Positions 26,730-36,186 of a stretch of 64,000 nucleotides of DNA are shown piece after piece. The position numbers and the translations under genes are program-made. Each line of letters opens with the position of its first letter. The first letter of the stretch is position 1. The notes below the pieces were generated by a model that was not told the origin of the DNA, searched no databases, and saw nothing but the letters and a program-made list of their open reading frames with translations. The DNA lies in contig NZ_SWCM01000007.1 of the NCBI RefSeq assembly GCF_005116645.1, forward strand, positions 124,001 through 188,000, read 5' to 3'. This DNA is from Desulfopila sp. IMCC35006 (GTDB lineage: Bacteria; Desulfobacterota; Desulfobulbia; Desulfobulbales; Desulfocapsaceae).

Positions 26730-29399
26730 ATGACTAAGAACGAAGAACTGTTGAGTAAAGGCTATGAATTTGCCGAAATAGAAGAAAAGTGGCTGAGCAA
26801 GTGGCAGGAATCGGCAAGTTTTGCCGCCAAAATGGAACCAGGCAAACCGGCCTTTTCAATAGTTATTCCCCCGCCAAACGTTACCGGCGTGCTGCATGTC
26901 GGCCATGCCTTAAACAATACCTTGCAGGATATCCTGACCCGTTATCATCGCATGTGCGGTGACAACACCCTGTGGGTGCCGGGAACCGATCATGCCGGTA
27001 TTGCCACCCAGAATGTTGTTGAACGTCAGCTTGCCGGCGAGGGCAAAACCAGGGACGATCTCGGCCGGGATGCCTTTATCGACAAAGTCTGGGAGTGGCG
27101 CACAGAAAAGGGCGGCACGATCATCAATCAATTGCAGAAGCTTGGCGCCTCCTGTGACTGGGAGCGGGAGCGATTTACCATGGACGAAGGGCTTTCCCTG
27201 GCGGTTCGGGAAGTCTTTGTCCGGCTCTTTAAGGAAGGGCTTATCTACAAGGGTGATTATATTGTCAACTGGTGCCCGCGTTGCCGTACGGCGCTGTCTG
27301 ATGACGAGGTGGAGCACGAGGATGCCAAAGGCAAGCTGTATCATATTCGCTATCCCTATGCCGACGGCTCCGGTTCCGTCGTCGTTGCGACCACCAGACC
27401 GGAAACGATGCTGGGCGATACCGGGGTGGCGGTGCATCCGGATGATGAACGATATCGGCATCTGGGTAAAATAGGGATTAAGCTGCCGTTGACCAACAGA
27501 ACCATTCCGGTGGTTTTTGATGAGCATGTTGACCGGGAATTCGGTACGGGCGCGCTGAAAGTGACTCCCTCTCACGACCGGGATGATTATGAAATCGGTC
27601 TGCGCCATTCACTGGCCCGCTTGAAGGTCATGGACGACAGCGGGGTGATGAATGCGGCTGCCGGGGAGTACTGCGGGCTGGATCGTTTTGCCTGCCGTAA
27701 AAAAGTAGTCGAAGATCTGGACCGTCTCGGCTTTCTTGAAAAAATAGAAGACTACGACCACGCAGTCGGCCACTGCTATCGCTGTAAAACGGTCAGCGAG
27801 CCGACCACCTCGGTACAGTGGTTCGTGTCGGTCAAGCCTCTTGCCGAAAAGGCGGTGGCGGCGGTTAAAGACGGACGGATAAACATCTATCCCAAAACCT
27901 GGTACAACACCTTTTACAGCTGGATGGATAATATTCGTGACTGGTGTATTTCCCGGCAGATCTGGTGGGGCCATCGTATTCCCGCCTGGACCTGTGATGC
28001 CTGTGGGGAGTTGATAGTTGAGTCCGAAGATCCGACGGTCTGCCCGAAATGTGCATCGACGAAGCTTACCAGAGAGACGGATGTGCTCGATACCTGGTTT
28101 TCTTCGGCGCTCTGGCCATTTTCCACCATGGGCTGGCCTGAGAACACCAAGGAATTGGCGATCTTTTACCCGACCTCGGTACTCATCACCAGTTTTGACA
28201 TCCTCTTTTTCTGGGTAGCCAGGATGATGATGATGGGGCTGCATTTTATGGACGAAGTGCCCTTTAAGGATGTCTATCTGCACGCCCTGGTACGGGATAA
28301 GTTCGGCAAAAAGATGTCCAAGTCGACCGGCAACGTTATCGATCCGCTGGTTGTGATGCGGGAATACGGCACGGATGCCATGCGTTTCACCCTGACTGCA
28401 TTTGCCGCCCAGGGTAGAGAAATCAAACTTGACGAAGAGCGGATTGAGGGCTATCGCCACTTTATCAATAAAATCTGGAATGCCGCCCGTTTTGCCTTGA
28501 TGCATGTCAGTGACTGCGACGAGTCGATAAAAGATGTGGTGCATCATCCGGAAAAACTGCCCTTGGTGCACCAGTGGATTCTCAGTCGGACTGCGACGGC
28601 TATCGCCGAGGTGCGGCTGGCTCTTGAAGAGTATCGGTTTAACGACGTTGCCTCGGTCAACTATCAGTTTATCTGGCATGAGTTTTGTGACTGGTACCTT
28701 GAGTGGATTAAAGCCGATCTGTTCAGTAATGATCCGGTGGCCAAGCGTCAGGCCCAGGGTACTTTGCTGGTCGTTCTGGAGACGATTGTGAAACTTATCC
28801 ATCCGGTTACCCCCTTTGTCTCTGAAGAAATATGGTCGGTATTGCCCGGCAAAAGACAGCTGCTTGCCACCAGCGCCTTTCCGGAAAAAGAAGAGAGCTG
28901 GCTCAACCCTGAAGCGGTTGTTCAGATGGAAATGCTGATGGGGATTATCACCGGCATAAGAAATATCCGCGCCGAGGCTGATGTGCATCCTTCAATGAAA
29001 ATTGACGCCCTCGTGATTTGTGCCGACCCGCAAAAGGCTGACTGTATCACTCGATTTACCGCGGCTATTACCGATATGACGAGACTGCAGAGCCTGACCA
29101 TCCGGCAGCAGGCGGAGAAGCCGGCCGATGCCGCGACCTATATTTATAACGATATAGAAATTTTCGTACCGCTCAAGGGGCTGGTTGATGTCGAAAGTGA
29201 ACTCGCCAAGCTGATGCGGGAGCGGAAAAAAGTCGAGGCCAAGCTCGACCAGGTCAACGGCAAGCTGTCGAACAAGAAGTTTCTCGCCAATGCCCCGGAT
29301 GAAGTTGTCGCCAAAGAACAGGAGAAGAAGGCGGAACTCGATGCCAAAATGGCGAAGATAGTGGAAGCTGAAGAGCGTCTGAAAAATTTAGCGACTTAG
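26730..29399 (+). CDS. valS: Valyl-tRNA synthetase
   Basis: 889 residues. Charges tRNA-Val. The HIGH-type motif PPNVTGVLHVGHAL is near 49-61, the KMSKS loop (GKKMSKSTGN) near 527, and the editing domain and C-terminal coiled-coil arm (KVEAKLDQVNGKLSNKKFLANAP) are present. The usual start is taken at the ATG 26730; a TTG three codons earlier is also open, and neither has a clear Shine-Dalgarno. A zinc-ribbon-like CDACGE...CPKC insert lies near residue 430. A strong hairpin follows the stop directly. Confidence 0.96.
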   Translation: MTKNEELLSKGYEFAEIEEKWLSKWQESASFAAKMEPGKPAFSIVIPPPNVTGVLHVGHALNNTLQDILTRYHRMCGDNTLWVPGTDHAGIATQNVVERQLAGEGKTRDDLGRDAFIDKVWEWRTEKGGTIINQLQKLGASCDWERERFTMDEGLSLAVREVFVRLFKEGLIYKGDYIVNWCPRCRTALSDDEVEHEDAKGKLYHIRYPYADGSGSVVVATTRPETMLGDTGVAVHPDDERYRHLGKIGIKLPLTNRTIPVVFDEHVDREFGTGALKVTPSHDRDDYEIGLRHSLARLKVMDDSGVMNAAAGEYCGLDRFACRKKVVEDLDRLGFLEKIEDYDHAVGHCYRCKTVSEPTTSVQWFVSVKPLAEKAVAAVKDGRINIYPKTWYNTFYSWMDNIRDWCISRQIWWGHRIPAWTCDACGELIVESEDPTVCPKCASTKLTRETDVLDTWFSSALWPFSTMGWPENTKELAIFYPTSVLITSFDILFFWVARMMMMGLHFMDEVPFKDVYLHALVRDKFGKKMSKSTGNVIDPLVVMREYGTDAMRFTLTAFAAQGREIKLDEERIEGYRHFINKIWNAARFALMHVSDCDESIKDVVHHPEKLPLVHQWILSRTATAIAEVRLALEEYRFNDVASVNYQFIWHEFCDWYLEWIKADLFSNDPVAKRQAQGTLLVVLETIVKLIHPVTPFVSEEIWSVLPGKRQLLATSAFPEKEESWLNPEAVVQMEMLMGIITGIRNIRAEADVHPSMKIDALVICADPQKADCITRFTAAITDMTRLQSLTIRQQAEKPADAATYIYNDIEIFVPLKGLVDVESELAKLMRERKKVEAKLDQVNGKLSNKKFLANAPDEVVAKEQEKKAELDAKMAKIVEAEERLKNLAT

Positions 29400-29436
29400 A
29401 AATACTTCTCTTGTGCTCTTTACAAGAGAAGTATTT
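29400..29436 (+). terminator. Hairpin after valS
   Basis: AAATACTTCTCTTGT and its exact complement form a 15-bp stem with a seven-base loop starting at the first base after the valS stop. The A/T-rich base of the stem supplies only a short U-run, so termination or transcript stabilisation are both possible. Confidence 0.6.
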
Positions 29437-29505
29437 CGTGAAGGAGCTTATCCCCGCACAGCACGGGGACTGAAAGGAGTACCCGTCAAGCGAGTATTAA
29501 AAAAA

Positions 29506-29544
29506 ATCCCGCAAAGCAGTTGGGCGGGATTAGTGGTTTTTTCT
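29506..29544 (+). terminator. Rho-independent terminator between valS and nadC
   Basis: AATCCCGC (29506-29513) pairs with GCGGGATT (29524-29531), followed by AGTGGTTTTTTCTT. It comes about 110 bases after the valS stop, so valS transcripts probably end here. Confidence 0.7.
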
Positions 29545-29593
29545 TAAAGTATCCTGTGCGTTTCGCAAGAAGATTATCGCGCGTAGGAGCATA

Positions 29594-29636
29594 TGCCCCC
29601 GCCGATGGGAGGGGGCCGCACTTTTCGGCGGGATTA
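29594..29636 (+). other. Structured leader before nadC
   Basis: CCCCC (29594-29598) can pair with GGGGG about ten bases on, and CCCGCCGA can instead pair with a later TCGGCGGG; the two pairings overlap and are mutually exclusive. This lies immediately upstream of nadC, where a regulatory RNA switch would sit. It matches no riboswitch class I can name. Confidence 0.3.
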
Positions 29637-29658
29637 TAAAACAAGAATGGAATAGGGA

Positions 29659-30495
29659 ATGGATAAAAATCTTCTTCATGGCATGATCAGAGAGTTCCTT
29701 CGTGAGGATGTGGGCAGGGGCGATCTCACCAGTGAGTCAATATTTTCTGAGTTTGACCACGGCAGCGCCCGGCTCGTCGCGCGCGATTCTTTCATTGTTG
29801 CCGGGGCAACGACTGTTGCCGCCGAGGTATTCAAGGTCCAGAACCCGTCGATTCTTGCCATTGACGCGGTAGCCGATGGTACCAGGTCCAGACCGATGAT
29901 GGAGCTGCTCACCGTCAGCGGTCCGGTCATCGACCTGTTGAAAGCCGAGCGGGTGGCGCTCAATCTGCTGCAGCGGTTGTCAGGGATTGCGACACTCACC
30001 GCCCGTTTTGTCGATAAGGTCAAGGGGACTTCGGTGCGTATCACCGATACGCGAAAAACCACGCCGGGCCTGCGGGTTCTTGAAAAATACGCTGTGCGGG
30101 CTGGGGGGGGTGCCAATCATCGATTCAACCTCGCCGATGGGGTTCTGATAAAAGATAACCATATCGCGGCCTGCGGCAGTATCCGGGAGGCGGTTGACAG
30201 GGTGCGGGGGAAGATTCCGCATACCATTCGGGTGGAAGTGGAAACGGACAGCCTTGACCAGGTGGAAGAGTGTCTGACATGTGGCGTGGATATCATCATG
30301 CTTGACAATATGAGTCCGGACATGATGACCAGGGCAGTGAAGATGATCAATGGGCGTGCTCTGGTGGAGGCGTCCGGGAACGTCAATCTTGAGACGGTTG
30401 AATCGATTGCGGGGACCGGTGTCGATATTATCTCCATTGGTGCCTTGACTCATTCTGCCCCCGCCTGCGATATCGGTATGGATTGGTCGTTCTGA
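29659..30495 (+). CDS. nadC: Nicotinate-nucleotide pyrophosphorylase (carboxylating)
   Basis: 278 residues. Converts quinolinate and PRPP to nicotinate mononucleotide in de novo NAD synthesis. Signature segments are the EDVGRGDLTSE N-terminus, RITDTRKTTPGLRVLEKYAVRAGGGANHRFNL active-site loop (Arg, Lys, His residues), IKDNHIA, the EVET strand and DIIMLDNMSP / VEASGNVN. nadA and nadB are not in the window. It stands alone between a terminator and a zinc-ribbon gene. Confidence 0.96.
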   Translation: MDKNLLHGMIREFLREDVGRGDLTSESIFSEFDHGSARLVARDSFIVAGATTVAAEVFKVQNPSILAIDAVADGTRSRPMMELLTVSGPVIDLLKAERVALNLLQRLSGIATLTARFVDKVKGTSVRITDTRKTTPGLRVLEKYAVRAGGGANHRFNLADGVLIKDNHIAACGSIREAVDRVRGKIPHTIRVEVETDSLDQVEECLTCGVDIIMLDNMSPDMMTRAVKMINGRALVEASGNVNLETVESIAGTGVDIISIGALTHSAPACDIGMDWSF

Positions 30496-30740
30496 AAAGA
30501 GTTGGATTTTCTCTGCTTTGTCGTTGGAACATCCCGCAAACAGCCAGCCGATGGCATGCAGTTTTCCTGCGGATAATTTCTTGATTATTGTAGTGGAAAT
30601 ATGCGATACTCGAATGATACTGTTATAGCCTGTTTGGAAATTGAAACAATTTAACCCCCCATAATAGGGAAATAAGCCGGAGCCAAAGAATGGATTTTCT
30701 TAGTTACTTGCCGGCAAGTTATACAAAGAGGTACTAGAGC

Positions 30741-31529
30741 ATGCGTTGCCCGAAATGTGGATACATCTCCTTTGATCATCTGGACAAATGTCGTAATTGT
30801 AATAAAAATATCGAAACGATATCTGCTGGGCTGTTTGGTTCCACCTATAATATTGAGGCACCGACCTTTCTCAAGTTTAATCGCGAACAGAGAGAGGATC
30901 CATCGGCAGAGATGGGACTTTCCGATGAGAGACCTTTCATTGCCGACGATGAGTATGTCGACGATGAGCTGGCGATTCTGGTCGAAGAAGGTGACGCTGA
31001 AGAAGAGGGTGAAATTAATTTCACAGGAGATAAGCCGGCTGGCGTGGCATTTTCGGACGTAAAAGAACAGGATGATGGCGAGATTGAAATTGATTTCAGT
31101 CAGTTTGAAGATACCGACGAGCAGGCGGATATCTTCGGGGAAGATGAAAGTGAACAGGAGCAGGCAAAGCGAGATTCTCTGAAAATTGACATCCCGCCGG
31201 CATTGTCCGATATGTCCGATCTTGCACCTCCTGCAAAAAGCATCGAGAAAGATGCGGAGTTTTCCGGAGCGCCGGCTGATCCTGATTTCTCAGACCTGGA
31301 TCTGGATGATCTGAGTTTTGATCTGGGTCTGGATGGTCTTGATGATACTGAGAAAAAGACCCCGGCTGTAGCGGAAAAAAATGTATTATCCCTTGATGAA
31401 CTTGATTTTGCCAATACGCTGGCAGAAAGCGACCTGGATACTGGAGAAAAAAAAGAAGACCTGGATCTGGACCTGGATCTGGATTTTGATCTTGATCTTG
31501 GTGGCCTGTCGATTCATAAAGATGTTTAA
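30741..31529 (+). CDS. Zinc-ribbon protein with long acidic Asp-Leu repeat tail
   Basis: 262 residues. An N-terminal zinc ribbon (MRCPKCGYISFDHLDKCRNC) is followed by a very acidic, low-complexity body with almost no predicted fold. Near 230-252 it has alternating Asp-Leu pairs (DLDLDLDLDFDLDLGG), encoded by near-identical GATCTG units. AGAGGT precedes the ATG. Similar zinc ribbon plus acidic tail proteins occur in deltaproteobacteria without known function; protein or nucleic-acid interaction is a guess. Confidence 0.8.
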   Translation: MRCPKCGYISFDHLDKCRNCNKNIETISAGLFGSTYNIEAPTFLKFNREQREDPSAEMGLSDERPFIADDEYVDDELAILVEEGDAEEEGEINFTGDKPAGVAFSDVKEQDDGEIEIDFSQFEDTDEQADIFGEDESEQEQAKRDSLKIDIPPALSDMSDLAPPAKSIEKDAEFSGAPADPDFSDLDLDDLSFDLGLDGLDDTEKKTPAVAEKNVLSLDELDFANTLAESDLDTGEKKEDLDLDLDLDFDLDLGGLSIHKDV

Positions 31530-31564
31530 TAGAACGACATTAAGAAAAAAGACTAGAAAATTGG

Positions 31565-31593
31565 TTGACACTGATATCGAAGTCGGGTAAATA
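31565..31593 (+). promoter_or_regulatory. Promoter of tRNA-Phe
   Basis: TTGACA (31565-31570) and TAAATA (31588-31593) with a 17-base spacer, ending 18 bases before the mature tRNA 5' end. Confidence 0.7.
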
Positions 31594-31611
31594 ACCCTCT
31601 CCATATGAGGT

Positions 31612-31687
<76 letters not shown>

Positions 31688-31695
31688 GTAAATTC

Positions 31696-31737
31696 AAGGG
31701 CTTAATCAGTATTATTAACTGATTAAGCCCTTTTTTA
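31696..31737 (+). terminator. tRNA-Phe terminator
   Basis: AAGGGCTTAATCAGT and its complement form a stem of at least 13 bp with an ATTATTA loop, followed by TTTTTTATTT. It directly follows the tRNA gene. Confidence 0.92.
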
Positions 31738-31854
31738 TTTGGGCCTGTTCCATTTCTCACTGCTGTTTCCTGCTTTCTCTTTGGATTAATTGACATTAAA
31801 GTGGAACAAAAATGGAACAAAAATATCTCAAATAAGATGCTGGAGGTGGCTGTC

Positions 31855-32358
31855 ATGGCGCGCATTCAGGCCCGTAAAGGGAAAAAGAGGACAACCTATA
31901 CGGCAACGGTACGGGTACAAGGTTTTGATCCAATAGCAAGAACCTTTGATACAAAGGGTGAAGCGAAGAACTGGGCGGCCGATATCGAAAAAGAGATGCG
32001 AATGGGCCGATATTGTCTGGCTATCAATAGAGATGCGCGGTTGAGAGTAGTTGCTCCCGCTACGATTCAAAAGGAATTTGCTTTACTTTCGCATTTATTT
32101 AATATCGCTCGCCGTGAATGGGGATTGCCTTTGGAAAATCCGGTTCTGGAGGTAAGCAAACCCCGAATAAGAAATAATCGTACTCGTTTTCTTTCCAAGG
32201 AAGAGGCACAATTGCTTTTAGATTGTGCTAAAAGAAGCAAAAGTAAGAAATTATATCCATTTACACCATACATTGACAAAAGAAAGGGCTTGAGTTTCAA
32301 GCCCAAGAGGTTGACCGAAGTGCGGACAATAAGAAAGAATGAGGCTCATCAGGTGTAG
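31855..32358 (+). pseudogene. Truncated phage-type tyrosine integrase at tRNA-Phe
   Basis: The ATG at 31855 has GGAGG eight bases upstream. The start MARIQARKGKKRTTYTATVRVQG and FDTKGEAKNWAADIEKEMRMG is the N-terminal arm-binding region of phage/island integrases; IQKEFALLSHLFNIARREWGL...NPVLEVSKPRIRNNRTRFLS is the core-binding region. Linker sequence between the two is missing, and the catalytic domain (R-H-R-Y) is gone: after about residue 140 the frame reads unrelated sequence. It is an inactivated island integrase. No tRNA 3'-end duplication was spotted elsewhere in the window. Confidence 0.8.
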
Positions 32359-32825
32359 AAACCTGAACTTAATCTGAAAGATTCCAGTATCAAGTTTTAA
32401 TCTCATCTGACAATTCGATTTTACATTATCTTTGGTAAGCTCTCGTTTGCGGTTACTCCATTTCTGGGCAATTCCATTGAAACGGGAAGATCTAGCTTGT
32501 CAGGAAAAACATCAAATCGCCCTGACAGACACTTCTTTTAACTTGCCAATTGTAAGGTCCAATGGTTGTTCAACGATCTTGTTTAATTTAAAACAGTATT
32601 CTGCGACTGTGCTCAGCAGTTATGAGAATCCAGTTTCTTATGTAGCAAATTTTAAGACCTTCAAGGAATACTTCTGCTCAAAATTTGCTGGTATAGGGTC
32701 GGTTCGATAGCTTTGGCCTCAATTCTGTCTACTCGCAGATTGCGCCTACAAAATTCCTCGAAGAGACGGCGAAAAGAAAAGATCATCACCTCCGGAAAAC
32801 AGCAGTAGTATTGATTGGATGAGTA
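32359..32825. other. 467-base stretch without a supported gene
   Basis: AT-rich sequence after the integrase relic. Open frames are short, have no ribosome site and no recognisable residues. It is probably decayed mobile DNA. Confidence 0.4.
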
Positions 32826-33041
32826 CTAGCGAAAGATACTGCGTCCCATTTTCATAACAAGAAGTGCTATTGGGCTTGCGTGCATAATTAAATCAAATAT
32901 ATCGATAGGCTTATTCAGGTTGCCACTGACGAGCATCACTATTTTTTCGATGAGATGCGGTACAGGTGTAAATGGAGCAAACCCTAAAGTTAACGACAGA
33001 ATTACAAGTAAGGAAAAAGGTATCTTATCTAGCCAATGCAT
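32826..33041 (-). CDS. Small two-helix membrane protein (RND-transporter-associated type)
   Basis: 71 residues: MHWLDKIPFSLLVILSLTLGFAPFTPVPHLIEK and a second hydrophobic stretch HASPIALLVMKMGRSIFR. The pattern W-DKIP near the start, the APFTPxPHLxEK loop and the PxDxxD segment match a family of small proteins often labelled RND transporter, although they are not pumps themselves. GGAG lies about 12 bases before the ATG, further than ideal. Isolated in the accessory region. Confidence 0.6.
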   Translation of the reverse strand: MHWLDKIPFSLLVILSLTLGFAPFTPVPHLIEKIVMLVSGNLNKPIDIFDLIMHASPIALLVMKMGRSIFR

Positions 33042-33596
33042 TTTTGCTATCTCTCCTTCTTCACAAGGATTATTCGTATCAAATCTTCACTGATGGTAGA
33101 TCTGACTTTATCTGTTGTAATAAACCTTGTCGGACAAGTCCGTCAACAAATTCTGTTACAAACTTGACGTAGTGATTCTCATTTGACAGCAGCACGCTGG
33201 GTTGCACAAAACAGTCTTGGCTACAAATTACCTTGCCAAAAAGGACAGTCGATTGTGGATGGGGTATTGTTTAAGGTTTTTTTGAAGGAAAATAATGACC
33301 TCCGTACAGATAAATTCAAGCATGGCCGTGTGATCAGAACTCTTTCTTTTCAAAAAAGTTGAAAGGTGCTCCTTGTTAGAAGCTCAGGAAGAAGCTCGAT
33401 CTATGCAGGGGGGGGCTCTCACCAAGACTTGCCAATGGAAATCTTGCAGGGTTGAAATCATTTTGGAATCATTGTTTGTCCCTCTTGTCGGCCCATCTTT
33501 AAAGTTATTCGGGAACGGATTTTTCACTTAAAGACTTGTACAATTTTCCAGGACCACTTTATATGTCTAAGACATCAGCTAAAACAGGAGGATAAG
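33042..33596. other. 555-base stretch without a supported gene
   Basis: No frame with both a ribosome site and family features. It presumably contains the promoter for the dehydrogenase gene at 33597. Confidence 0.4.
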
Positions 33597-34613
33597 ATGA
33601 GAGTGTTTCAGGTCGAAGATAACTGGTCTATGGAAAATGCGCGTATAGGCTCGCGGCCGGATCCCCTACCTGGTCCAGGAGAAATACGTATAAAAATGAA
33701 AGCATCAGCCCTGAATTACCGAGACCTAATTGTTCCTGAGCGTGGTTATGGATCAAGGATGAAAACCCTGCCGTTGATCATGCTGAGCGATGGTGTTGGT
33801 ATTGTCGAATCCCTGGGCGAGGGGGTCAAGCATCTAAGGGTTGGAGACCGTGTTTGCCCGCTTTTCTTCCAAAGTTGGATAGGTGGAGGAGAGCCTAATA
33901 AGAAGAAACTTTTGCTCAGCTTGGGATGTGAAATGGATGGAACGATGGCTGAGTTTATGGTGCTCCCCGAAGGAGGTGTAGCGCTTGCTCCAGCCCACTT
34001 GGATGACCTGGAAGCTTCTTCTCTTCCCACTGCAGCAGTGACCGCATGGCGAGCGTTGGTGACGGAAGGTGGTGTCAAGCCCGGTGATAAAGTATTAGTC
34101 CAGGGTACGGGTGGTGTTTCGCTCTTTGCCTTGCAGTTTGCAAAAATACTTGGAGCTTCTGTGATTCTAATTTCATCCAGTGACGATAAATTGTCGAAAG
34201 TACGTGTAATGGGCGTCGATGAAACCCTTAACTATCGGAGCATCCCGGAGTGGGGCAAACGAGTTCGCGAAATTGCGGGAGGAGATGGCGTTGACCATAT
34301 TGTCGAGGTCGGTGGACAGGGTACTTTGCCTCAATCCCTTCGCGCTATCCGAACTGGGGGAACGATAAGTTTGATCGGTGTGCTTGCTGGGGGAAAGATG
34401 GACATACCACTCGGACCTATTGTGACTCGCCATGTTCGATTGCAAGGAATCACCGTCGGAAACCGCGATGATTTCTCCAATATGGCCAAGGCAATTGCCC
34501 ATCACAGGCTTCACCCCGCAATTGATCGAACTTTTGCGTTTGATGAGATTCACCATGCGCTAGAACACCTTTCTAGTGGTCAGCATTTTGGCAAGATTAC
34601 GATTAAACATTGA
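33597..34613 (+). CDS. NAD(P)-dependent alcohol dehydrogenase / quinone-oxidoreductase-like MDR protein
   Basis: 338 residues, medium-chain dehydrogenase/reductase fold. GroES-like domain 1-130 with ALNYRDLIVPERGYG and the SDGVGIVESLGEG turn, then a Rossmann domain with VQGTGGVSLFALQFAKILGA. The catalytic-zinc Cys and the four structural-zinc cysteines of classic alcohol dehydrogenases are not evident, so it belongs with zinc-independent members. AGGAGG precedes the ATG. Substrate unknown; probably reduces reactive carbonyls or alkenals. Confidence 0.87.
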   Translation: MRVFQVEDNWSMENARIGSRPDPLPGPGEIRIKMKASALNYRDLIVPERGYGSRMKTLPLIMLSDGVGIVESLGEGVKHLRVGDRVCPLFFQSWIGGGEPNKKKLLLSLGCEMDGTMAEFMVLPEGGVALAPAHLDDLEASSLPTAAVTAWRALVTEGGVKPGDKVLVQGTGGVSLFALQFAKILGASVILISSSDDKLSKVRVMGVDETLNYRSIPEWGKRVREIAGGDGVDHIVEVGGQGTLPQSLRAIRTGGTISLIGVLAGGKMDIPLGPIVTRHVRLQGITVGNRDDFSNMAKAIAHHRLHPAIDRTFAFDEIHHALEHLSSGQHFGKITIKH

Positions 34614-35054
34614 ATAGTCCAGCTGGAGTTTGGCTACTAGATTCAAGAAACCTTGGATGAGGTATATTTTATACTCATGGTGCACCTCCTGTATATTTGA
34701 GAAAAAGCGGCAATGGCCCACAGGTAGTGATACCATAAAAATGCAATTGGTGATCATTTGCGGTGAATGGGCATCAGGAAGAACCTTAACCAGACCATCT
34801 ACACAAGACCCCTATGGTTGGCAGTGCAAATCTTCGGTCGGAGATTACTCGATACTGTTGTTGGATCGGGTGTGTTGCCTCACAACCGATCATCAGTTAG
34901 TATCTTTCACGCTGCCTGACACTTCCCCCGACGTGACCAGCAAAAATGCCCGGTAGAATTTCTTATTGGAATTTGGATAAGATTTATAGATCAGGAGCTA
35001 TCTTGACTTTGAAAATATAGATAAATGTGTCATTTCAAGACGTGGCTCCTATTT
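34614..35054. other. 441-base intergenic region with dispersed repeat copy A
   Basis: Contains repeat copy A (34888-34947). A plus-strand frame of 108 codons crosses it but has no ribosome site and simply translates the repeat. Confidence 0.4.
34888..34947. repeat. Dispersed repeat, copy A
   Basis: About 60 bases with the shared cores CAGTTAGTATC, CACGCTGCCTGACA and GTGACCAGCAAAAAT. It aligns without large gaps to copies at 36373, 37562 and 51098. Confidence 0.75.
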
Positions 35055-35606
35055 TTATCCCTCTGTCTTCCACAGATCCGGGTAGCTTGTCACAAATCCC
35101 ACCACGTTCACCTCGATCATTCGCACGAAGGTACCGTCGCCCGACTCATACCGATACGTGCTCTTTCCCACGCGCCGGTACACTTGCTGAAGAAGCTCGA
35201 ACGTGAATGAGGGGAAAGGAAGCCACGCTGCTCTCACCTCCGCACGCTCTCCAACTGCCAACGAAAGTCGCCGGATTGGGAGGAGGTTCGTAGACGGGCT
35301 GAATCCTAGATCAATGTCTATGCAGCCTGCGACGACAGCGCACTCCACTCCGTTCAGGAACCATCTCCGTTCCGAATCGACGGATACACCAAGATCGATC
35401 TCTCGGTCCCCGACCGCTCCCGCCACCTGAGCTGAGGTCGTCCGCCAGCCAGAATCAGCGATCACAAGGTAGTCGAGCTTGCAAGGATGCCGCTCGTATG
35501 TGAATTGCGCTGTCCCGGACAGTTCCCAGCCTCCATCCCGCGGACTTAGTTTTCCGGTCTCATGGCCCGGAAGGTCTAACCTGCGCCAAAATATCGTGTC
35601 GGTCAT
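35055..35606 (-). CDS. Putative glycolipid-binding domain protein
   Basis: 183 residues, the usual length for the family. The beta-strand-rich fold starts FWRRLDLPGHE and contains LDYLVIADSGWRTTSAQV, the RRWFLNGVE and DIDLGFSPSTNLLPIRRL segments, and YRYESGDG near the end, typical of the putative glycolipid-binding domain family (PF06475-like). It has visibly higher GC than flanking sequence and no Shine-Dalgarno; upstream on its strand is GTTATGTGGCC, resembling the first bases of an integron gene cassette. Function unknown. Lateral origin is likely. Confidence 0.78.
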   Translation of the reverse strand: MTDTIFWRRLDLPGHETGKLSPRDGGWELSGTAQFTYERHPCKLDYLVIADSGWRTTSAQVAGAVGDREIDLGVSVDSERRWFLNGVECAVVAGCIDIDLGFSPSTNLLPIRRLSLAVGERAEVRAAWLPFPSFTFELLQQVYRRVGKSTYRYESGDGTFVRMIEVNVVGFVTSYPDLWKTEG

Positions 35607-35766
35607 CGTTCATGCACCCAGGCCGAGCAGCAAGGCCACATAACGTAAAAATCAGCAGTTTATCCAGTGCATTATTTTGCTATTTATATTAAATCCGTTC
35701 TCTTTTTAATATGTTACCGTTTTATCTATTTCCCTCTATCCTTTGGTACACCACGTTGGAAGCAGT

Positions 35767-36186
35767 TCAGGAGGGCGGAGGACCTTCAGGGAATCTCGGT
35801 AACGTATCTCCGTCACACGTCCATTCCGTGCGCGAGTCCCAGTATATGCGTGCTTGAGGTTTGATAGGGATAGTGTCATCCGATGAGCCTGCAGGGATCA
35901 CCACTGCGTTCAATTCAGGAACAAATCGTGCAACCGGACTACCACATTCAGTACAGAATTGTCGGGAAAACCGTAAAGCATCAGGCACTTTAAATCGTTT
36001 GAGTAGCGATTCTCCATGAGTAAACACGAGCGTTGCGTTTGTCATTATCAGATTGGAAGCATGTCCTGTTCCTGAAGACTTCCTGCATCGTGAACAGTGG
36101 CAGTGATAAAAACGCTGAAGATCTCCGGCCACTTCGTATTTTACAACACCGCATAAACAGCTACCTCTAAGTTTTACCTGCGACAT
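35767..36186 (-). CDS. GFA/CENP-V family zinc protein
   Basis: 139 residues. The zinc-binding cysteines GSCLCGVVKYEV, HCHCSRCRKSSG and FCTECGSP define the glutathione-dependent formaldehyde-activating enzyme (GFA/CENP-V) fold. GAGG lies eight bases before the ATG. Most members are not true Gfa and have unknown small-thiol or aldehyde-related functions; in this context a detoxification role is plausible. Same strand and spacing as the neighbouring single-gene units. Confidence 0.88.
   Translation of the reverse strand: MSQVKLRGSCLCGVVKYEVAGDLQRFYHCHCSRCRKSSGTGHASNLIMTNATLVFTHGESLLKRFKVPDALRFSRQFCTECGSPVARFVPELNAVVIPAGSSDDTIPIKPQARIYWDSRTEWTCDGDTLPRFPEGPPPS

Noticed and set aside
31801-31854. 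Upstream start for the integrase relic
   Set aside because: The frame opens at 31801, but only the ATG at 31855 has a ribosome site, and the added 18 residues have no family match.
34630-34956. 108-codon ORF crossing repeat copy A
   Set aside because: No ribosome site; a third of it is the translated repeat.
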